64,000 bases of DNA from Flavobacterium sp. SUN046 (GCF_028867965.1 NZ_JAPQNT010000007.1:1-64000); one strand, 5' to 3'. Counted from the first letter of the stretch, positions 17,381 to 27,017 are shown. A program made the numbers and translations. The notes: a model not told the origin generated them from the letters alone.

Positions 17381-19300
17381 TTATTGTTTTGTGAAGGTAA
17401 TTTGTTGGTTGTAATTGGCGATTAATTTTTTGATAAAATCATTCCATTTTGTCATTTCGGCTGCTTTTATTTCTCCGTTTTTAAAGATAAATGATTTTTT
17501 ATAGGTAATTTCTTTATCGGTTTTTTGAAAGGTAATTGCAATGTCAAAATTTGGTTCTTTAACAATTAAATCTGTTGGAAGTTTAGTCACTTTATAACCA
17601 TTAGGAATTGTAAGTGTGATATTAGATTCATAATTTTTCTTGTAATCAAATTGATAATCGGTCTTTCTATCTTTTAATTCAAATCCTTTAAATTCGTTCA
17701 TGTATTCTAAATCAACGTACAAATCGTTATCAAAATTAGATACTTTATTTTCAATATCTGCCGTATAATCTATAGTAAGTTTAGCTTCGCGATTTTTTAA
17801 ATCAGAAGTTTTAATATTAGTTATGTGTGTATTTTTATCGCTTTTAGACAAATAATCTTCAAGAGCTTCATTTTTTTTATCACTTTTGAAAGTGTTGTAA
17901 ATGTACAAAAATGATGCACGACTTTCTCCTAAATAACTTTTAGAACAATTGCCTTGAAGTTTTTCATTTTCAATAGATAAGTTGGCTTTAAAAACTTCTT
18001 TATTACTTTCATTTGTTGTAACTGGTACTTTATCAATAATGAATTTGTCGCCATCTTCAATCATAACTTCTTTATTTTGAATACGTTCGGCATATTCTCC
18101 GAAAGAATTAAATTTTTCAGTTCCGTCTAAGAAATATTTTTTGCCTTTGTAAAATAAAGTGCAAATCATGTGATTGTCCACGGCTAAAGATGGAGTTTTA
18201 TAGTCATAAGCAATGTGTTTAGTTCCAATCCAGGTTAATCTTGCATCAAAACCTGCTAGTTTTAGCATTTGCTTGATAAGATTTGCCATTCCTTTACAAT
18301 CGCCATATCGATTTTCGAAAACGTGATTGGATTCATCTGGTTTAAAACCTGCGATTCCGTCTTCAAATGCTATGTATCTAATATTGTCTTGAACCCAGTA
18401 ATAAATATTTTTGATTTTTTCTTCGTCAGTTTTAGCAGTTGCAGTTAGTTCAGTAACCTTACTTTTCATTACAGAAGTATCGTCTTTCATGGTATCAACT
18501 AATGATTTATACCATTTATATAAATCAGCAGAAGAACTAAACAATGTAATTTCTTTTCCTTTAAGTTTATAAGATTTTGCAATTAATAAAATATGTGGAT
18601 AAAGGTAACTTCTTCCTGGCGAATCTTCTTCTTTATAAATCGCAGGAATATCGGTAAGCGTGTAGGTGTAAATTGTATTATTCTTAGCATCTTTGGTTTG
18701 TGATTTCTCAACTTTAGCACTATCAAAATTGAATTCTTTTAGTTCAATATTCAACCATTCTGGTACGGTTACAATAATTTGTTTTTTAATTACTGGAAAT
18801 TCATCGTTAAAATATAAAGCGGTAAAATATTTTACGTCTTCATATCTTTTTTCTAGTTCATAGTTGTAAGTATAGCCTTGCACCGGAAAATTCACAACGG
18901 TATGTTTTACTCGTGCATCATTGTAAAATAAATCATTGTCTTTGTAAAACTCATCTACCACGTAGTTGTTGGTATTTTTATCATTACGGTATTTAATATT
19001 GAATGTTTCAATTTTAGATTCACTATCATAAAACTCATATTTTTGAATATTAGCTCTGTGATTAATGTTCATTAATTTTTCATTAACAGAATGATTTACA
19101 ATTACTTTAGATTCATTTTTATTCAAATCAAAATTTATGTTTTCGGTACTTTCAAGAATTGCAACATCATCTTTATCATGACTTTCACGAATTTTTTTTG
19201 CTAAAACAATGTCTTCTGGAGTAGGATCAATGTTTTTTTGAGCTGAGACTATAATGGAAGAAAGTAATAAAAGAACTGTAAGTTTTGATATGATTTTCAT
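17381..19300 (-). CDS. DUF3857 / transglutaminase-like secreted protein
   Basis: 639 residues from the ATG at 19300 (MKIISKLTVLL); an upstream in-frame start would precede the signal peptide and is rejected. After the signal comes a DUF3857 domain (~40-260) and a transglutaminase-core domain with an intact triad: Cys335 in YGDCKGMANL, His377 in VDNHMICTLF and Asp392 in KYFLDGTEKF. A C-terminal DUF2569/3858-like beta region follows. Such proteins may cleave or crosslink peptides in the periplasm or at the outer membrane; the substrate is unknown. It is the first gene of a two-gene operon with the triad-less paralogue. Confidence 0.88.
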   Translation of the reverse strand: MKIISKLTVLLLLSSIIVSAQKNIDPTPEDIVLAKKIRESHDKDDVAILESTENINFDLNKNESKVIVNHSVNEKLMNINHRANIQKYEFYDSESKIETFNIKYRNDKNTNNYVVDEFYKDNDLFYNDARVKHTVVNFPVQGYTYNYELEKRYEDVKYFTALYFNDEFPVIKKQIIVTVPEWLNIELKEFNFDSAKVEKSQTKDAKNNTIYTYTLTDIPAIYKEEDSPGRSYLYPHILLIAKSYKLKGKEITLFSSSADLYKWYKSLVDTMKDDTSVMKSKVTELTATAKTDEEKIKNIYYWVQDNIRYIAFEDGIAGFKPDESNHVFENRYGDCKGMANLIKQMLKLAGFDARLTWIGTKHIAYDYKTPSLAVDNHMICTLFYKGKKYFLDGTEKFNSFGEYAERIQNKEVMIEDGDKFIIDKVPVTTNESNKEVFKANLSIENEKLQGNCSKSYLGESRASFLYIYNTFKSDKKNEALEDYLSKSDKNTHITNIKTSDLKNREAKLTIDYTADIENKVSNFDNDLYVDLEYMNEFKGFELKDRKTDYQFDYKKNYESNITLTIPNGYKVTKLPTDLIVKEPNFDIAITFQKTDKEITYKKSFIFKNGEIKAAEMTKWNDFIKKLIANYNQQITFTKQ

Positions 19301-19334
19301 TGGATATAATTTTTCGAAATATAGTAAAAAAAGC

Positions 19335-19374
19335 AAAAACTTCTGCTATATTTTTTTATATAACAGAAGTTTTA
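19335..19374 (-). terminator. Intrinsic terminator after the FG-GAP/ASPIC protein gene
   Basis: The stem AAAACTTCTG pairs with CAGAAGTTTT around an AT-rich loop containing its own TATA/TATA pairing. It lies 30 bp past the stop of the gene at 19404-21446 and before the next minus-strand gene. Confidence 0.75.
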
Positions 19375-19403
19375 TAATTTTAGTGTTACGGTTTAACCTT
19401 AAA

Positions 19404-21446
19404 CTATTCTTTTATGAATTTTTGAGAATAATCTTTATTATTTTCATCTCTTAAAAGTACTATATAAGTTCCTTTTGCAAGTGATTCCGTATTTATTGAT
19501 GGTGTTGCTAAATTAGATTCAAAAATCATTCTACCGTTTAGGTCAAATACTTGAGCTAATTTCATAACCACATTTTGATTGTATTTAATATTAAGAACAT
19601 TTTTAGCAGGAATTGGATACAAACTAAAAGCAGTATTATTGAAGTTTTCAATCGCTAAAGTTGAACCTTCAACTACAACAAGTGTTTGATTTGGATTAAC
19701 ATTATTGAAAGTATCAACAATTCCAGAAGGCCATCTAATAATAACTTGACTTATTGTAGTAGCTTGACCAAGTCCAAAATGTGCGTTCATTGAACTCATG
19801 TATTTGAATCCTTCTCCGCTTCTAATATCTCTAATTTGTTTTCCCCAAGAACCATAAATTTCTATTCGTGCGCCAATACCGTTGCTATTACTTTGAATTC
19901 CTTGAGTAGCAACTTTTAACCAGTTATTCGAATTAGGTACTGCATATCGAATTGTATTTCCGTTAAGGATATCTAAAAATCCATCATTATTTAAGTCACC
20001 AATAGCTCCAACACTTATTCCCGAATAGGTAACTGGAGCAAATGTGCTGTTTCCTTGATTGAACATAATTTTATTTCCACCACCAAGAACATCAACATAA
20101 CCGTTATTATCAAAATCGTAAGCCACATTATCAATATTAGTTGAAGCATTAGAATCCCAACCAGAACCTGAAGTTATGTTAGTAAAAGCTTCTTCTGTTG
20201 AATTGGATGTGTCAAGATTATTTCTGAAATATTTGTGTAAACCAGCACTTGCAGTAATGATAATATCCATATCACCATCATTGTCAAAATCAGCTATTGC
20301 AGATGACCACGTTTGAATTGGTGTAACATTAATTTGAGCAATTGCAGAAATATCAGTGTAAACGCCACCACCATCATTACGGTGAAGTTCACAAGGTGGA
20401 CCAGAACATTTTGAAATAAATACATCTGAATCACCATCATTATCAAAATCAGTAAAAAGAGTTGAATAATTTCCTCCAACAGTACCAAAATTCATTGCAC
20501 CTGGAGTTGTATTAGATTGATAAAAAGTTAAATTACCAGCACTATCGTTCAAATAATAACAATTTGGTGCAATATCATGACATGAAAAAACATCTAAATT
20601 TCCGTCGTTGTTAAGATCTGCAAAATTAGTTCGTTGGCAGAAAATATATTGTCCAGGTGTATAATTAGAGTAGGCTGTTCCTGTGCTATTAGATCTCCAA
20701 ACCGAAAGTCCGTTTCCGTTTCCTAAAACAACATCGCCAAAACCATCTTTATTGCAATCTCCAGAAGCCATGCTCCATGTAGGCATCATACTTGTTCCTG
20801 TAATTGGAAAATCTGAAATTGTAAATGTTCCAGGAGTAGCACCTTGATAGTGAATTCTTAAGTTATTAGCACTTACTCCTGTAATATCATCTTTATGGTC
20901 GCCATTCATGTCTGCAACACAAAGATTGTAAGAGCTATTTATTGTAGTAATTGATTGTGTTGTATATGTTATAGGTGTTGGTGGTGGAACTACATAAGGG
21001 TTTTGAATTAATTGAAATGTAAATCCAGCAGCACTCCATCTGTTATCAAATGCAATTGTATAAGTAGTATTTGCAATAACATTGAAAGTTCCAACAGATG
21101 AATAATTTGCACCAGAGTCATCATCGCCACCAACACAAGTTAAATTTCCACAAGCTCCAGAGTAAACATGAAAACGTGTATCAACTCTTGGTGTATTTTG
21201 GGTAATATCCGTAGTTATTGTAACAGTATAATTTTGATTAGGAGTATAAGTGTACCATTCTCCAGCAGCAGTACCAGTGATAGCACCATTTGCAGCACAA
21301 ATTGGTGTTGGCACATCAGTACCATTAACTGCAGTAACTACATAAAATCCAGCTGTTGTTAGTGGTATTGCAGAAGCACATGTGTTTTGCGCTTTTGCAA
21401 TTTGAATAAAAGTTAAAAATGCAATAATTAAAGTAATTTTTTTCAT
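19404..21446 (-). CDS. Secreted FG-GAP/VCBS repeat protein with ASPIC/UnbV domain and T9SS sorting signal
   Basis: 680 residues. A signal peptide (ending AKAQ) is followed by a pre-peptidase-like C-terminal-domain module (~20-150), then about six FG-GAP/VCBS-type repeats with calcium-binding loops such as DFDNDGDSDVF, DFDNDGDMDIII, DFDNNGYVDVLG and DLNNDGFLDIL. An ASPIC/UnbV region follows (NGIGARIEIYGSWGKQIRDI, HFGLGQATTISQVIIRWPSG). The last ~75 residues are a type A T9SS sorting domain (LYPIPAKNVLNIKYN, YIVLLRD). It is a cell-surface beta-propeller; its ligand is unknown. Confidence 0.93.
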   Translation of the reverse strand: MKKITLIIAFLTFIQIAKAQNTCASAIPLTTAGFYVVTAVNGTDVPTPICAANGAITGTAAGEWYTYTPNQNYTVTITTDITQNTPRVDTRFHVYSGACGNLTCVGGDDDSGANYSSVGTFNVIANTTYTIAFDNRWSAAGFTFQLIQNPYVVPPPTPITYTTQSITTINSSYNLCVADMNGDHKDDITGVSANNLRIHYQGATPGTFTISDFPITGTSMMPTWSMASGDCNKDGFGDVVLGNGNGLSVWRSNSTGTAYSNYTPGQYIFCQRTNFADLNNDGNLDVFSCHDIAPNCYYLNDSAGNLTFYQSNTTPGAMNFGTVGGNYSTLFTDFDNDGDSDVFISKCSGPPCELHRNDGGGVYTDISAIAQINVTPIQTWSSAIADFDNDGDMDIIITASAGLHKYFRNNLDTSNSTEEAFTNITSGSGWDSNASTNIDNVAYDFDNNGYVDVLGGGNKIMFNQGNSTFAPVTYSGISVGAIGDLNNDGFLDILNGNTIRYAVPNSNNWLKVATQGIQSNSNGIGARIEIYGSWGKQIRDIRSGEGFKYMSSMNAHFGLGQATTISQVIIRWPSGIVDTFNNVNPNQTLVVVEGSTLAIENFNNTAFSLYPIPAKNVLNIKYNQNVVMKLAQVFDLNGRMIFESNLATPSINTESLAKGTYIVLLRDENNKDYSQKFIKE

Positions 21447-21482
21447 TGGTTTTGGTTTATTGGTTTGATTTTGATTTTTAAA

Positions 21483-22625
21483 TTACGGACATGGTTGTAA
21501 AGAATTTATCCATTGTTCTATTAGTGCAACGCCTTCTTCATGTATAACGGTTCTTCCGTGTAGAGGCATTCTATAATTTTCGTTGGTTGTATTTAATCTA
21601 TAATACATCATTGATCTGTTCACGTTTCCTGGTTTTACAATTTTGCTTAACGCTGGCGGAAAATCTTGCATATCTTGCGTATCAACACAAACTCCCATAT
21701 TGGTAAGCCCATTAGACATATTACCAGTTTCACTAAATGCAAAACGCATTGGTCTATAGTCACAATGTCTATCTACTTGATGGCAATGTGCGCAATTTAC
21801 ATCTACATATGAACGTGCTCTTAATTCAATTGGTTTAGAAGTGTCGTTGTAATTAATTGTAGTATTTTCAGCACTTGGAAAACTAAATCCACTTTCTAAA
21901 TATCCTTTTTCAATCCATTTGGTTAATTGATTTTTAGATTCAGTGCCGTAATTAAAATTAAAATTTAAATTCTGAGGTTTTATTCCAATTGGAATGTACG
22001 TGTCAACTTCAACATTACCAACCATTTGTTTCGATTTATGGCAAATTATACATTGCACTTCATTGGGAATTCTATAACTTGGAACGTTATGTAAAATGTT
22101 GTTTTCATCTTTAAAATCAACACTTGTATTGCTTCCGTTTAGGTCTAAATAAGCTTCTGTTTGTTCAGTATTCCATACATAATCGGCAAAAATCCATCCA
22201 CTAGATTTTCTAATCATTATTCTAGTTTCAATAATTCTTGTAGCACCAACTGGAGTTACATTTTGAACATTATCATAATAAAATGTTTTTACCAATGCTG
22301 CACCAACTGGTAGATTCAATACTTTTCCGTCTCCATCATAAGTTGCTTTAGTGTTTTTTGGCAGCCAAACAAAGCGTTTTTTGTGAGCGTAATCTGTGAA
22401 TAAAGAACTCGCAGGTTCATAAGGAAGAACATCTAAAGAGGGATTTTGTTGTTTCATATCGCCATCAAAAAAATGATAGTCTGATAATTTGGCATAAGGA
22501 ACGGTTGCTAAATTTACTGAAACTGGAGAAACTTGAACATATTCTTCTTCATCAGATTTAGAACAAGATAGAATAAATGTAGTAAAAGCTAATAGTGCTA
22601 AACCTATTAAGTAATGTTTTTTCAT
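21483..22625 (-). CDS. Diheme c-type cytochrome lipoprotein, SO2930-like
   Basis: 380 residues from the ATG at 22625; the preceding in-frame codons are outside the signal. The leader ends in a lipobox (TFILSC), so the protein is lipidated. Two heme-binding motifs are visible: CIICH (VQCIICHKSKQ) and CAHCH (VNCAHCHQVDRHCD). The N-terminal YHFFDGDMKQQNPS and LPYEPASSLFTDYAHKKRF segments resemble the SO2930-family diheme cytochromes (TIGR03806 type). It could carry electrons at the outer membrane. It lies 36 bp upstream of the FG-GAP protein gene on the same strand, so cotranscription is possible. Confidence 0.87.
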   Translation of the reverse strand: MKKHYLIGLALLAFTTFILSCSKSDEEEYVQVSPVSVNLATVPYAKLSDYHFFDGDMKQQNPSLDVLPYEPASSLFTDYAHKKRFVWLPKNTKATYDGDGKVLNLPVGAALVKTFYYDNVQNVTPVGATRIIETRIMIRKSSGWIFADYVWNTEQTEAYLDLNGSNTSVDFKDENNILHNVPSYRIPNEVQCIICHKSKQMVGNVEVDTYIPIGIKPQNLNFNFNYGTESKNQLTKWIEKGYLESGFSFPSAENTTINYNDTSKPIELRARSYVDVNCAHCHQVDRHCDYRPMRFAFSETGNMSNGLTNMGVCVDTQDMQDFPPALSKIVKPGNVNRSMMYYRLNTTNENYRMPLHGRTVIHEEGVALIEQWINSLQPCP

Positions 22626-22733
22626 AAATTTTATTTGATAACTCAAAAATATGAAAAAAAACACAACTTCCTAATTTTAATTGAATTAAGTTGTTAAAAT
22701 TGAGTTGATTTTTTATAGTTCTTGGTTAATAGT

Positions 22734-23279
22734 CTAATTTATTTCTACTTTAACATTGTAGTTTTTCAATCCAGCAATAGCATCAAATGATTTATAATCA
22801 AAAATTTCTTCGTGATTACTAATTTCTTTTTTAGTTGCGATTTGTTTTACACAATTATAAAAACGACGAACTTCTTCAAAATTGGATAATTGTAATCCAG
22901 GTACTTTTATATTCTTTCCAATTTCATTTTTAGCAACCATTGTAAAATAGCTGGAATTACAATGTTTTACTTTTCCAGTTTGAATGTTTTCGGCTTCTAC
23001 ACGAATTCCAACAATCATAGAACTATTTCCAACATAGTTTACACTTGCTTTTAATGTTACTAATTCACCAACTTCAATTGGTGCGAGAAAATTCACAGTA
23101 TCTACCGAAGCAGTTACACAATAATTTCCAGAATATTTAGAAGCGCATGCAAATGCAATTTGATCTAATAAAGACAATAAATAACCACCATGAATTTTAC
23201 CACTAAAGTTAGTGTGCGAAGGCAACATTAATTGTGAGATAGTTACTCTTGAAGATTTTACAGTTTTAAATTCAATCAT
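22734..23279 (-). CDS. Acyl-CoA thioesterase (hotdog fold)
   Basis: 181 residues. The hotdog signature is seen in SGKIHGGYLLSLLDQIAFACASKYSG (given in part), where the HGGxxLxxxD pattern with Asp is the catalytic centre of the YciA/BFIT-type thioesterases. VDTVNFLAPIEVGELVTLKA follows. It hydrolyses acyl-CoA in the cytosol; chain-length preference cannot be seen. It is spaced 2 bp from the next gene upstream, consistent with an operon with the membrane protein and rmuC. Confidence 0.92.
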   Translation of the reverse strand: MIEFKTVKSSRVTISQLMLPSHTNFSGKIHGGYLLSLLDQIAFACASKYSGNYCVTASVDTVNFLAPIEVGELVTLKASVNYVGNSSMIVGIRVEAENIQTGKVKHCNSSYFTMVAKNEIGKNIKVPGLQLSNFEEVRRFYNCVKQIATKKEISNHEEIFDYKSFDAIAGLKNYNVKVEIN

Positions 23280-23281
23280 TA

Positions 23282-23647
23282 TTATTTATTAAAAGGAGAT
23301 TTATCTTTCTTTACAGCAGTTACAAAATATTTACTATCACCCCACCACGGAAAAGTTCTATAACGTTCTTTGTAAGTTACTTTAACATACTGACCTTCAA
23401 GTTCTTTTAAGTCATCAATTACGGTTGCATTTTTGTCTAATACTGAAAATGTAAAAACTTGTGACCCAGATAAACTGTTGCTTATTTCTCCTTCCCAAGT
23501 TTTATAAATTATTCCTTTATGACTGAATTTGGTTAATTGTCCCGATCGAACACCATCACTGTAGGAAGCATAATATTCAAAACAAAAATAAGCAGTGCTA
23601 ACTAATGCTAGAATCAAAACAAAGTAAATAACTATTTTTCGTACCAT
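23282..23647 (-). CDS. Small membrane-anchored protein, function unknown
   Basis: 121 residues with one N-terminal membrane segment (VIYFVLILALVSTAYFCFEYY) and a soluble beta-rich part including GIIYKTWEGEISNSLSG, LEGQYVKVTYKERYRTFPWWG and a Lys-rich tail. This family is conserved in Flavobacteria, where it tends to carry unreliable enzyme names; no enzyme motif is visible here. It sits between rmuC (11 bp) and the thioesterase (2 bp). Confidence 0.72.
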   Translation of the reverse strand: MVRKIVIYFVLILALVSTAYFCFEYYASYSDGVRSGQLTKFSHKGIIYKTWEGEISNSLSGSQVFTFSVLDKNATVIDDLKELEGQYVKVTYKERYRTFPWWGDSKYFVTAVKKDKSPFNK

Positions 23648-23658
23648 AAATGTATTTA

Positions 23659-25044
23659 TTAAAATTTAGTTTCAGAATTTAGTAAAGTATTTTCAGAACT
23701 TGAAGCTCTATTGATTATATTTTCTGGAAGTGATTTTTTAGCTTTAGCTCCCATTTTTTTTAATTTTTCGACACTTGTAATTAGGTTTCCTTTTCCGTCA
23801 ACAAGTTTGTTCATCGCGCCTTGATATTCTATTTTAGCTTCGTCCATTTTCTTACCGATTTTAACTAAATCTTGAACAAAACCTTCAAATTTATCATATA
23901 ATGCGCCAGCTTGACGTGCAATTTCTAGAGCGTTTTCTTGTTGTTTTTGGTTCGTCCACATGCTATCAATAGTGCGTAAAGTAGCCAATAGAGTAGAAGG
24001 TGTTACAATTACAATATTCTTTTCAAAAGCTTTGTTGTACAAATTGGTATCTTCATTTAACGCTAAAGCAAATGCCGATTCGATTGGAATAAATAGCAAT
24101 ACAAAATCAGGACTTTCCATTTGATATAAATCATGGTAGTTTTTGTTTCCTAATTGTTCAACATGACGATTTATGGAAATTACGTGCTCTTTTAAAAATT
24201 GTGATTTTAATTCATCGTCTTCTTCATTTATATAACGTTCATAAGCGGTTAAAGTCACTTTAGAATCAACGATCATTTTCTTTCCGTCAGGAAGATTTAT
24301 AACAACATCAGGAAAAACTCTATTTCCATCTTCGGTAACAAAACTTTGCTGTACAAAATATTCCCTATCTTTTTCCAAACCTGATTTTTCTAAAACGCGT
24401 TCTAAAACCAATTCACCCCAATTTCCTTGCATTTTACTATCGCCTTTTAATGCTTTAGTCAAATTGATGGTTTCTTTACTCATTTTCTCATTCATATCGC
24501 GTAAACCCAATATTTGCTGACGTAAAGCGGCATGATAATCAATACTTTCTTTATGTGTATCTTCCACTTTCTTTTCAAAAAGCTGAATTTTATCTTGTAA
24601 TGGCGACAGAATATTTTTTAGATTTTCTTTGTTTTGTTCGGTGAATTTGTTGGTTTTTTCTTCTAATATTTTATTGGCTAAATTTTCAAATTCTTTAGTG
24701 AATTTCTCTTGAAGTTGCTCAACTTCTTGCTTTTGTTCTTTATTGCGTTCCCAAAGATTTTCAAAATCAGTTTCTTTTTTGGACAATTGAATTGCTAATG
24801 ATTCTTTTTCGGAACGTATAGTTTCTTTCTCTAAATTGGATACAATCAATTGTTTTTCAAATGAATTCTTATCCAATTGTGATTGTTCTTTCAACTGATT
24901 GATTTGTGAAAGTAATCCGTTGCTTTTTTCTTCTAAACCTGCTTTTTCTGATTTTGAATTGGCTGAGAATACCAGTTTCCCAAGGAAAATCCCAATGGAT
25001 AAGGCGATGATAAATACTACTAAGAATGTTAAAACAGAAGTCAT
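23659..25044 (-). CDS. rmuC: DNA recombination protein RmuC
   Basis: 461 residues. One N-terminal membrane segment (VLTFLVVFIIALSIGIFLGKLVF) is followed by a long coiled coil (~30-150) and the RmuC domain: KMQGNWGELVLERVLEKSGL, FPDVVINLPDGKKMIVDSKVTL, FVLLFIPIESAFALAL and NIVIVTPSTLLATLRTI. RmuC is an inner-membrane-tethered nuclease-fold protein that limits inversions at short inverted repeats in E. coli, which is of interest given the inverted-repeat elements in this window. It is the first gene of the unit. Confidence 0.95.
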   Translation of the reverse strand: MTSVLTFLVVFIIALSIGIFLGKLVFSANSKSEKAGLEEKSNGLLSQINQLKEQSQLDKNSFEKQLIVSNLEKETIRSEKESLAIQLSKKETDFENLWERNKEQKQEVEQLQEKFTKEFENLANKILEEKTNKFTEQNKENLKNILSPLQDKIQLFEKKVEDTHKESIDYHAALRQQILGLRDMNEKMSKETINLTKALKGDSKMQGNWGELVLERVLEKSGLEKDREYFVQQSFVTEDGNRVFPDVVINLPDGKKMIVDSKVTLTAYERYINEEDDELKSQFLKEHVISINRHVEQLGNKNYHDLYQMESPDFVLLFIPIESAFALALNEDTNLYNKAFEKNIVIVTPSTLLATLRTIDSMWTNQKQQENALEIARQAGALYDKFEGFVQDLVKIGKKMDEAKIEYQGAMNKLVDGKGNLITSVEKLKKMGAKAKKSLPENIINRASSSENTLLNSETKF

Positions 25045-25108
25045 TGTAAAATTTTATAAGAATGTAAATATAGTAAAAATTATAATAGCTGTTTATTAGA
25101 TTAAATAG

Positions 25109-25116
25109 TATTTTTG
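25109..25116 (+). promoter_or_regulatory. Predicted -7 element of the rluE-like gene
   Basis: TATTTTTG fits TAnnTTTG and ends 15 bp before the start codon at 25132. No TTG at a suitable distance was seen. Confidence 0.4.
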
Positions 25117-25131
25117 CTACAAATATTTGTA

Positions 25132-25719
25132 ATGTCCAACCACCAACATTTTCTTATTTACAAACCTTACGGCTATTTGAGTCAGTTTATTTATGAACTC
25201 AAACGACCCAAAAAGTTACTCGGAGAATTATACAATTTTCCTGAAAATACTATGGCAATTGGTCGATTGGACGAAGATTCCGAAGGTTTACTTTTGCTTA
25301 CAACAGACGGAATGATGAGCGAAATTGTGCGCGGTAAAAAAGTTGAAAAAGAATATTACGTTCAAGTCGACGGAATTGTTAATGAAGCAGCTATTGAAAA
25401 ACTTAAAAATGGTGTTTTAATTGGTTTTAATGGCAAAAAATACTTAACCAAAAAATGTAAAGCTCATATTCTTGAAGAAATTCCAATTTTTCCTGAAAGA
25501 GCCAAAAAAATTAGAGATGAACGTCACGGACCAACTTCGTGGTTGTCGATAACGATTAATGAAGGCAAATTTCGTCAAGTAAGAAAAATGACTTCTGCTG
25601 TTGGATTTCCTACATTGCGTTTGGTGCGTGTGCGTGTTGGAAACATTCATTTGAATAATTTACAAGCTGGAGAAGTTGTTGAAGTTGGCGATTTTTCAAA
25701 TATAAATATCAAAAATTAA
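25132..25719 (+). CDS. rluE: 23S rRNA pseudouridine synthase, RluE/RsuA type
   Basis: 195 residues from the ATG at 25132 (MSNHQHFLIYKPYG); an in-frame TTG 18 bp upstream is less likely. The catalytic motif GRLDEDSEGLLLLT contains the conserved Asp. FLIYKPYGYLSQF at the N-terminus without an S4 domain and the C-terminal KFRQVRKMTSAVGFPTLRLVRVRVGN place it in the short RluE-like branch (23S U2457 in E. coli). The exact target position is inferred. It is followed 6 bp later by trmL. Confidence 0.9.
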   Translation: MSNHQHFLIYKPYGYLSQFIYELKRPKKLLGELYNFPENTMAIGRLDEDSEGLLLLTTDGMMSEIVRGKKVEKEYYVQVDGIVNEAAIEKLKNGVLIGFNGKKYLTKKCKAHILEEIPIFPERAKKIRDERHGPTSWLSITINEGKFRQVRKMTSAVGFPTLRLVRVRVGNIHLNNLQAGEVVEVGDFSNINIKN

Positions 25720-25725
25720 TAATTC

Positions 25726-26178
25726 ATGCTCAATATTGTTTTAGTAGAACCCGAAATTCCAAATAATACCGGAAATATTGGACGTTTATGTGTCGGAACC
25801 GAAAGCAAGTTACATTTAATTCATCCATTTGGATTTGTGATTAATGATGCTAATTTAAAACGTTCGGGTTTGGATTATTGGGTGCATTTAGACGTTACCG
25901 AATATCAAATTCTTGAAGATTGGATTGCAATAATTCCAGATAAATCAAGAGTTTTCTTGATGAGTTCGCATGCTACAAAATCAATTTATGAAAACCAATT
26001 TCAAGATGGTGATTGGTTGGTTTTTGGTAAGGAAAGTAAAGGATTATCTCAAGAAGTTTTGGATAAATTTGAAAATCATTTGACAATTCCAATGTCTAAT
26101 TTGATACGAAGTTTTAATATTGCTAATTCAGTTGCGTTTGTAGTTGGAGAGGCTAAAAGACAAATTAATTTAAAATAA
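25726..26178 (+). CDS. trmL: tRNA (cytidine(34)-2'-O)-methyltransferase
   Basis: 150 residues of a SPOUT fold. The N-terminal MLNIVLVEPEIPNNTGNIGR is the TrmL signature, then KRSGLDYWVHLDV, LVFGKESKGLSQEVL and the C-terminal knot LIRSFNIANSVAFVVGEAKRQ. It methylates the wobble nucleotide of tRNA-Leu isoacceptors. It lies in an operon with the pseudouridine synthase, giving two RNA-modification genes in a row. Confidence 0.95.
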   Translation: MLNIVLVEPEIPNNTGNIGRLCVGTESKLHLIHPFGFVINDANLKRSGLDYWVHLDVTEYQILEDWIAIIPDKSRVFLMSSHATKSIYENQFQDGDWLVFGKESKGLSQEVLDKFENHLTIPMSNLIRSFNIANSVAFVVGEAKRQINLK

Positions 26179-26180
26179 TT

Positions 26181-27017
26181 ATGAGAGAAACAGTTACCGT
26201 TGCACAAGCAATTAGTAAAGCAAAATGGACAATAAACACACCGTCTTTAATAATTCTATTTGGGATGTTTTTTGGAAGTATAATATTATATACTGAAAAA
26301 TATTTTAATGGTTGGATTATTGCTTTAGGATCAATTTTAGGAATTGTTTTTGCTTGGCTATTTTGGAGTTTAAGTATTGTGAAATGGAAGATATGGGCGT
26401 TTGAAAATGTTAGAAATGTGCATGAATTAAAACGAAAGGCAATTCAGAATAATTTAATTTGGAAAGATGATAGTTGGTTTAATAAAACTGAAATAATCAA
26501 TTATGAACAAAAACAAAAATTAAAACGATTAGAAAAAAAGTTTTTAGAAAAAGATGTTTATTATGATGATTCATCTGTTCCTAAAGAAACGATTGTAAAT
26601 TTTTCTAAAGGCGGAATTGTTTTTGGTTTTGTTTTTGGAATTGGAGCAATTGTTTTAGGTATTTATACTTTTTTGCAAGAAAGAAATAATTATTTTATAC
26701 TTTTATTTGTTGCTTTTGGATTGTATTTTTTATTCATTACAATTAAAAAAGCTACTTCAAATGAACCTCAAATTAGTATTAATTCATTAGGAATTAAGTT
26801 GGCTAAAAAAGATTTTATGGATTGGCACTATATTACTGATGATTTTGTTGAATCTAGAAGAAGTGGAAAGTATACTCAGAATTTTTTACGTTTTGAATTT
26901 CATAATCAACATCATGAAATTCAGATTGATGATTTGAATACAAATTCAGATAAAATTGAAAAATTATTGCACGTTTATCGAGTTCGTTACGAAAAAAATA
27001 ACCCTAGCGAATCATAA
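26181..27017 (+). CDS. Four-TM membrane protein, function unknown
   Basis: 278 residues. Two membrane segments lie near the N-terminus (~20-65: SLIILFGMFFGSIILY, ALGSILGIVFAWLFWSLS) and two near ~145-190. A charged cytosolic loop (AFENVRNVHELKRKAIQNNL ... KQKLKRLEKKFLEKDVYYDD) sits between, and a soluble tail (LAKKDFMDWHYITDDFVESR) resembles the PH-like regions of bacterial membrane proteins. I do not recognise a named family. Its end overlaps the convergent btuD by 14 bp. Confidence 0.7.
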   Translation: MRETVTVAQAISKAKWTINTPSLIILFGMFFGSIILYTEKYFNGWIIALGSILGIVFAWLFWSLSIVKWKIWAFENVRNVHELKRKAIQNNLIWKDDSWFNKTEIINYEQKQKLKRLEKKFLEKDVYYDDSSVPKETIVNFSKGGIVFGFVFGIGAIVLGIYTFLQERNNYFILLFVAFGLYFLFITIKKATSNEPQISINSLGIKLAKKDFMDWHYITDDFVESRRSGKYTQNFLRFEFHNQHHEIQIDDLNTNSDKIEKLLHVYRVRYEKNNPSES

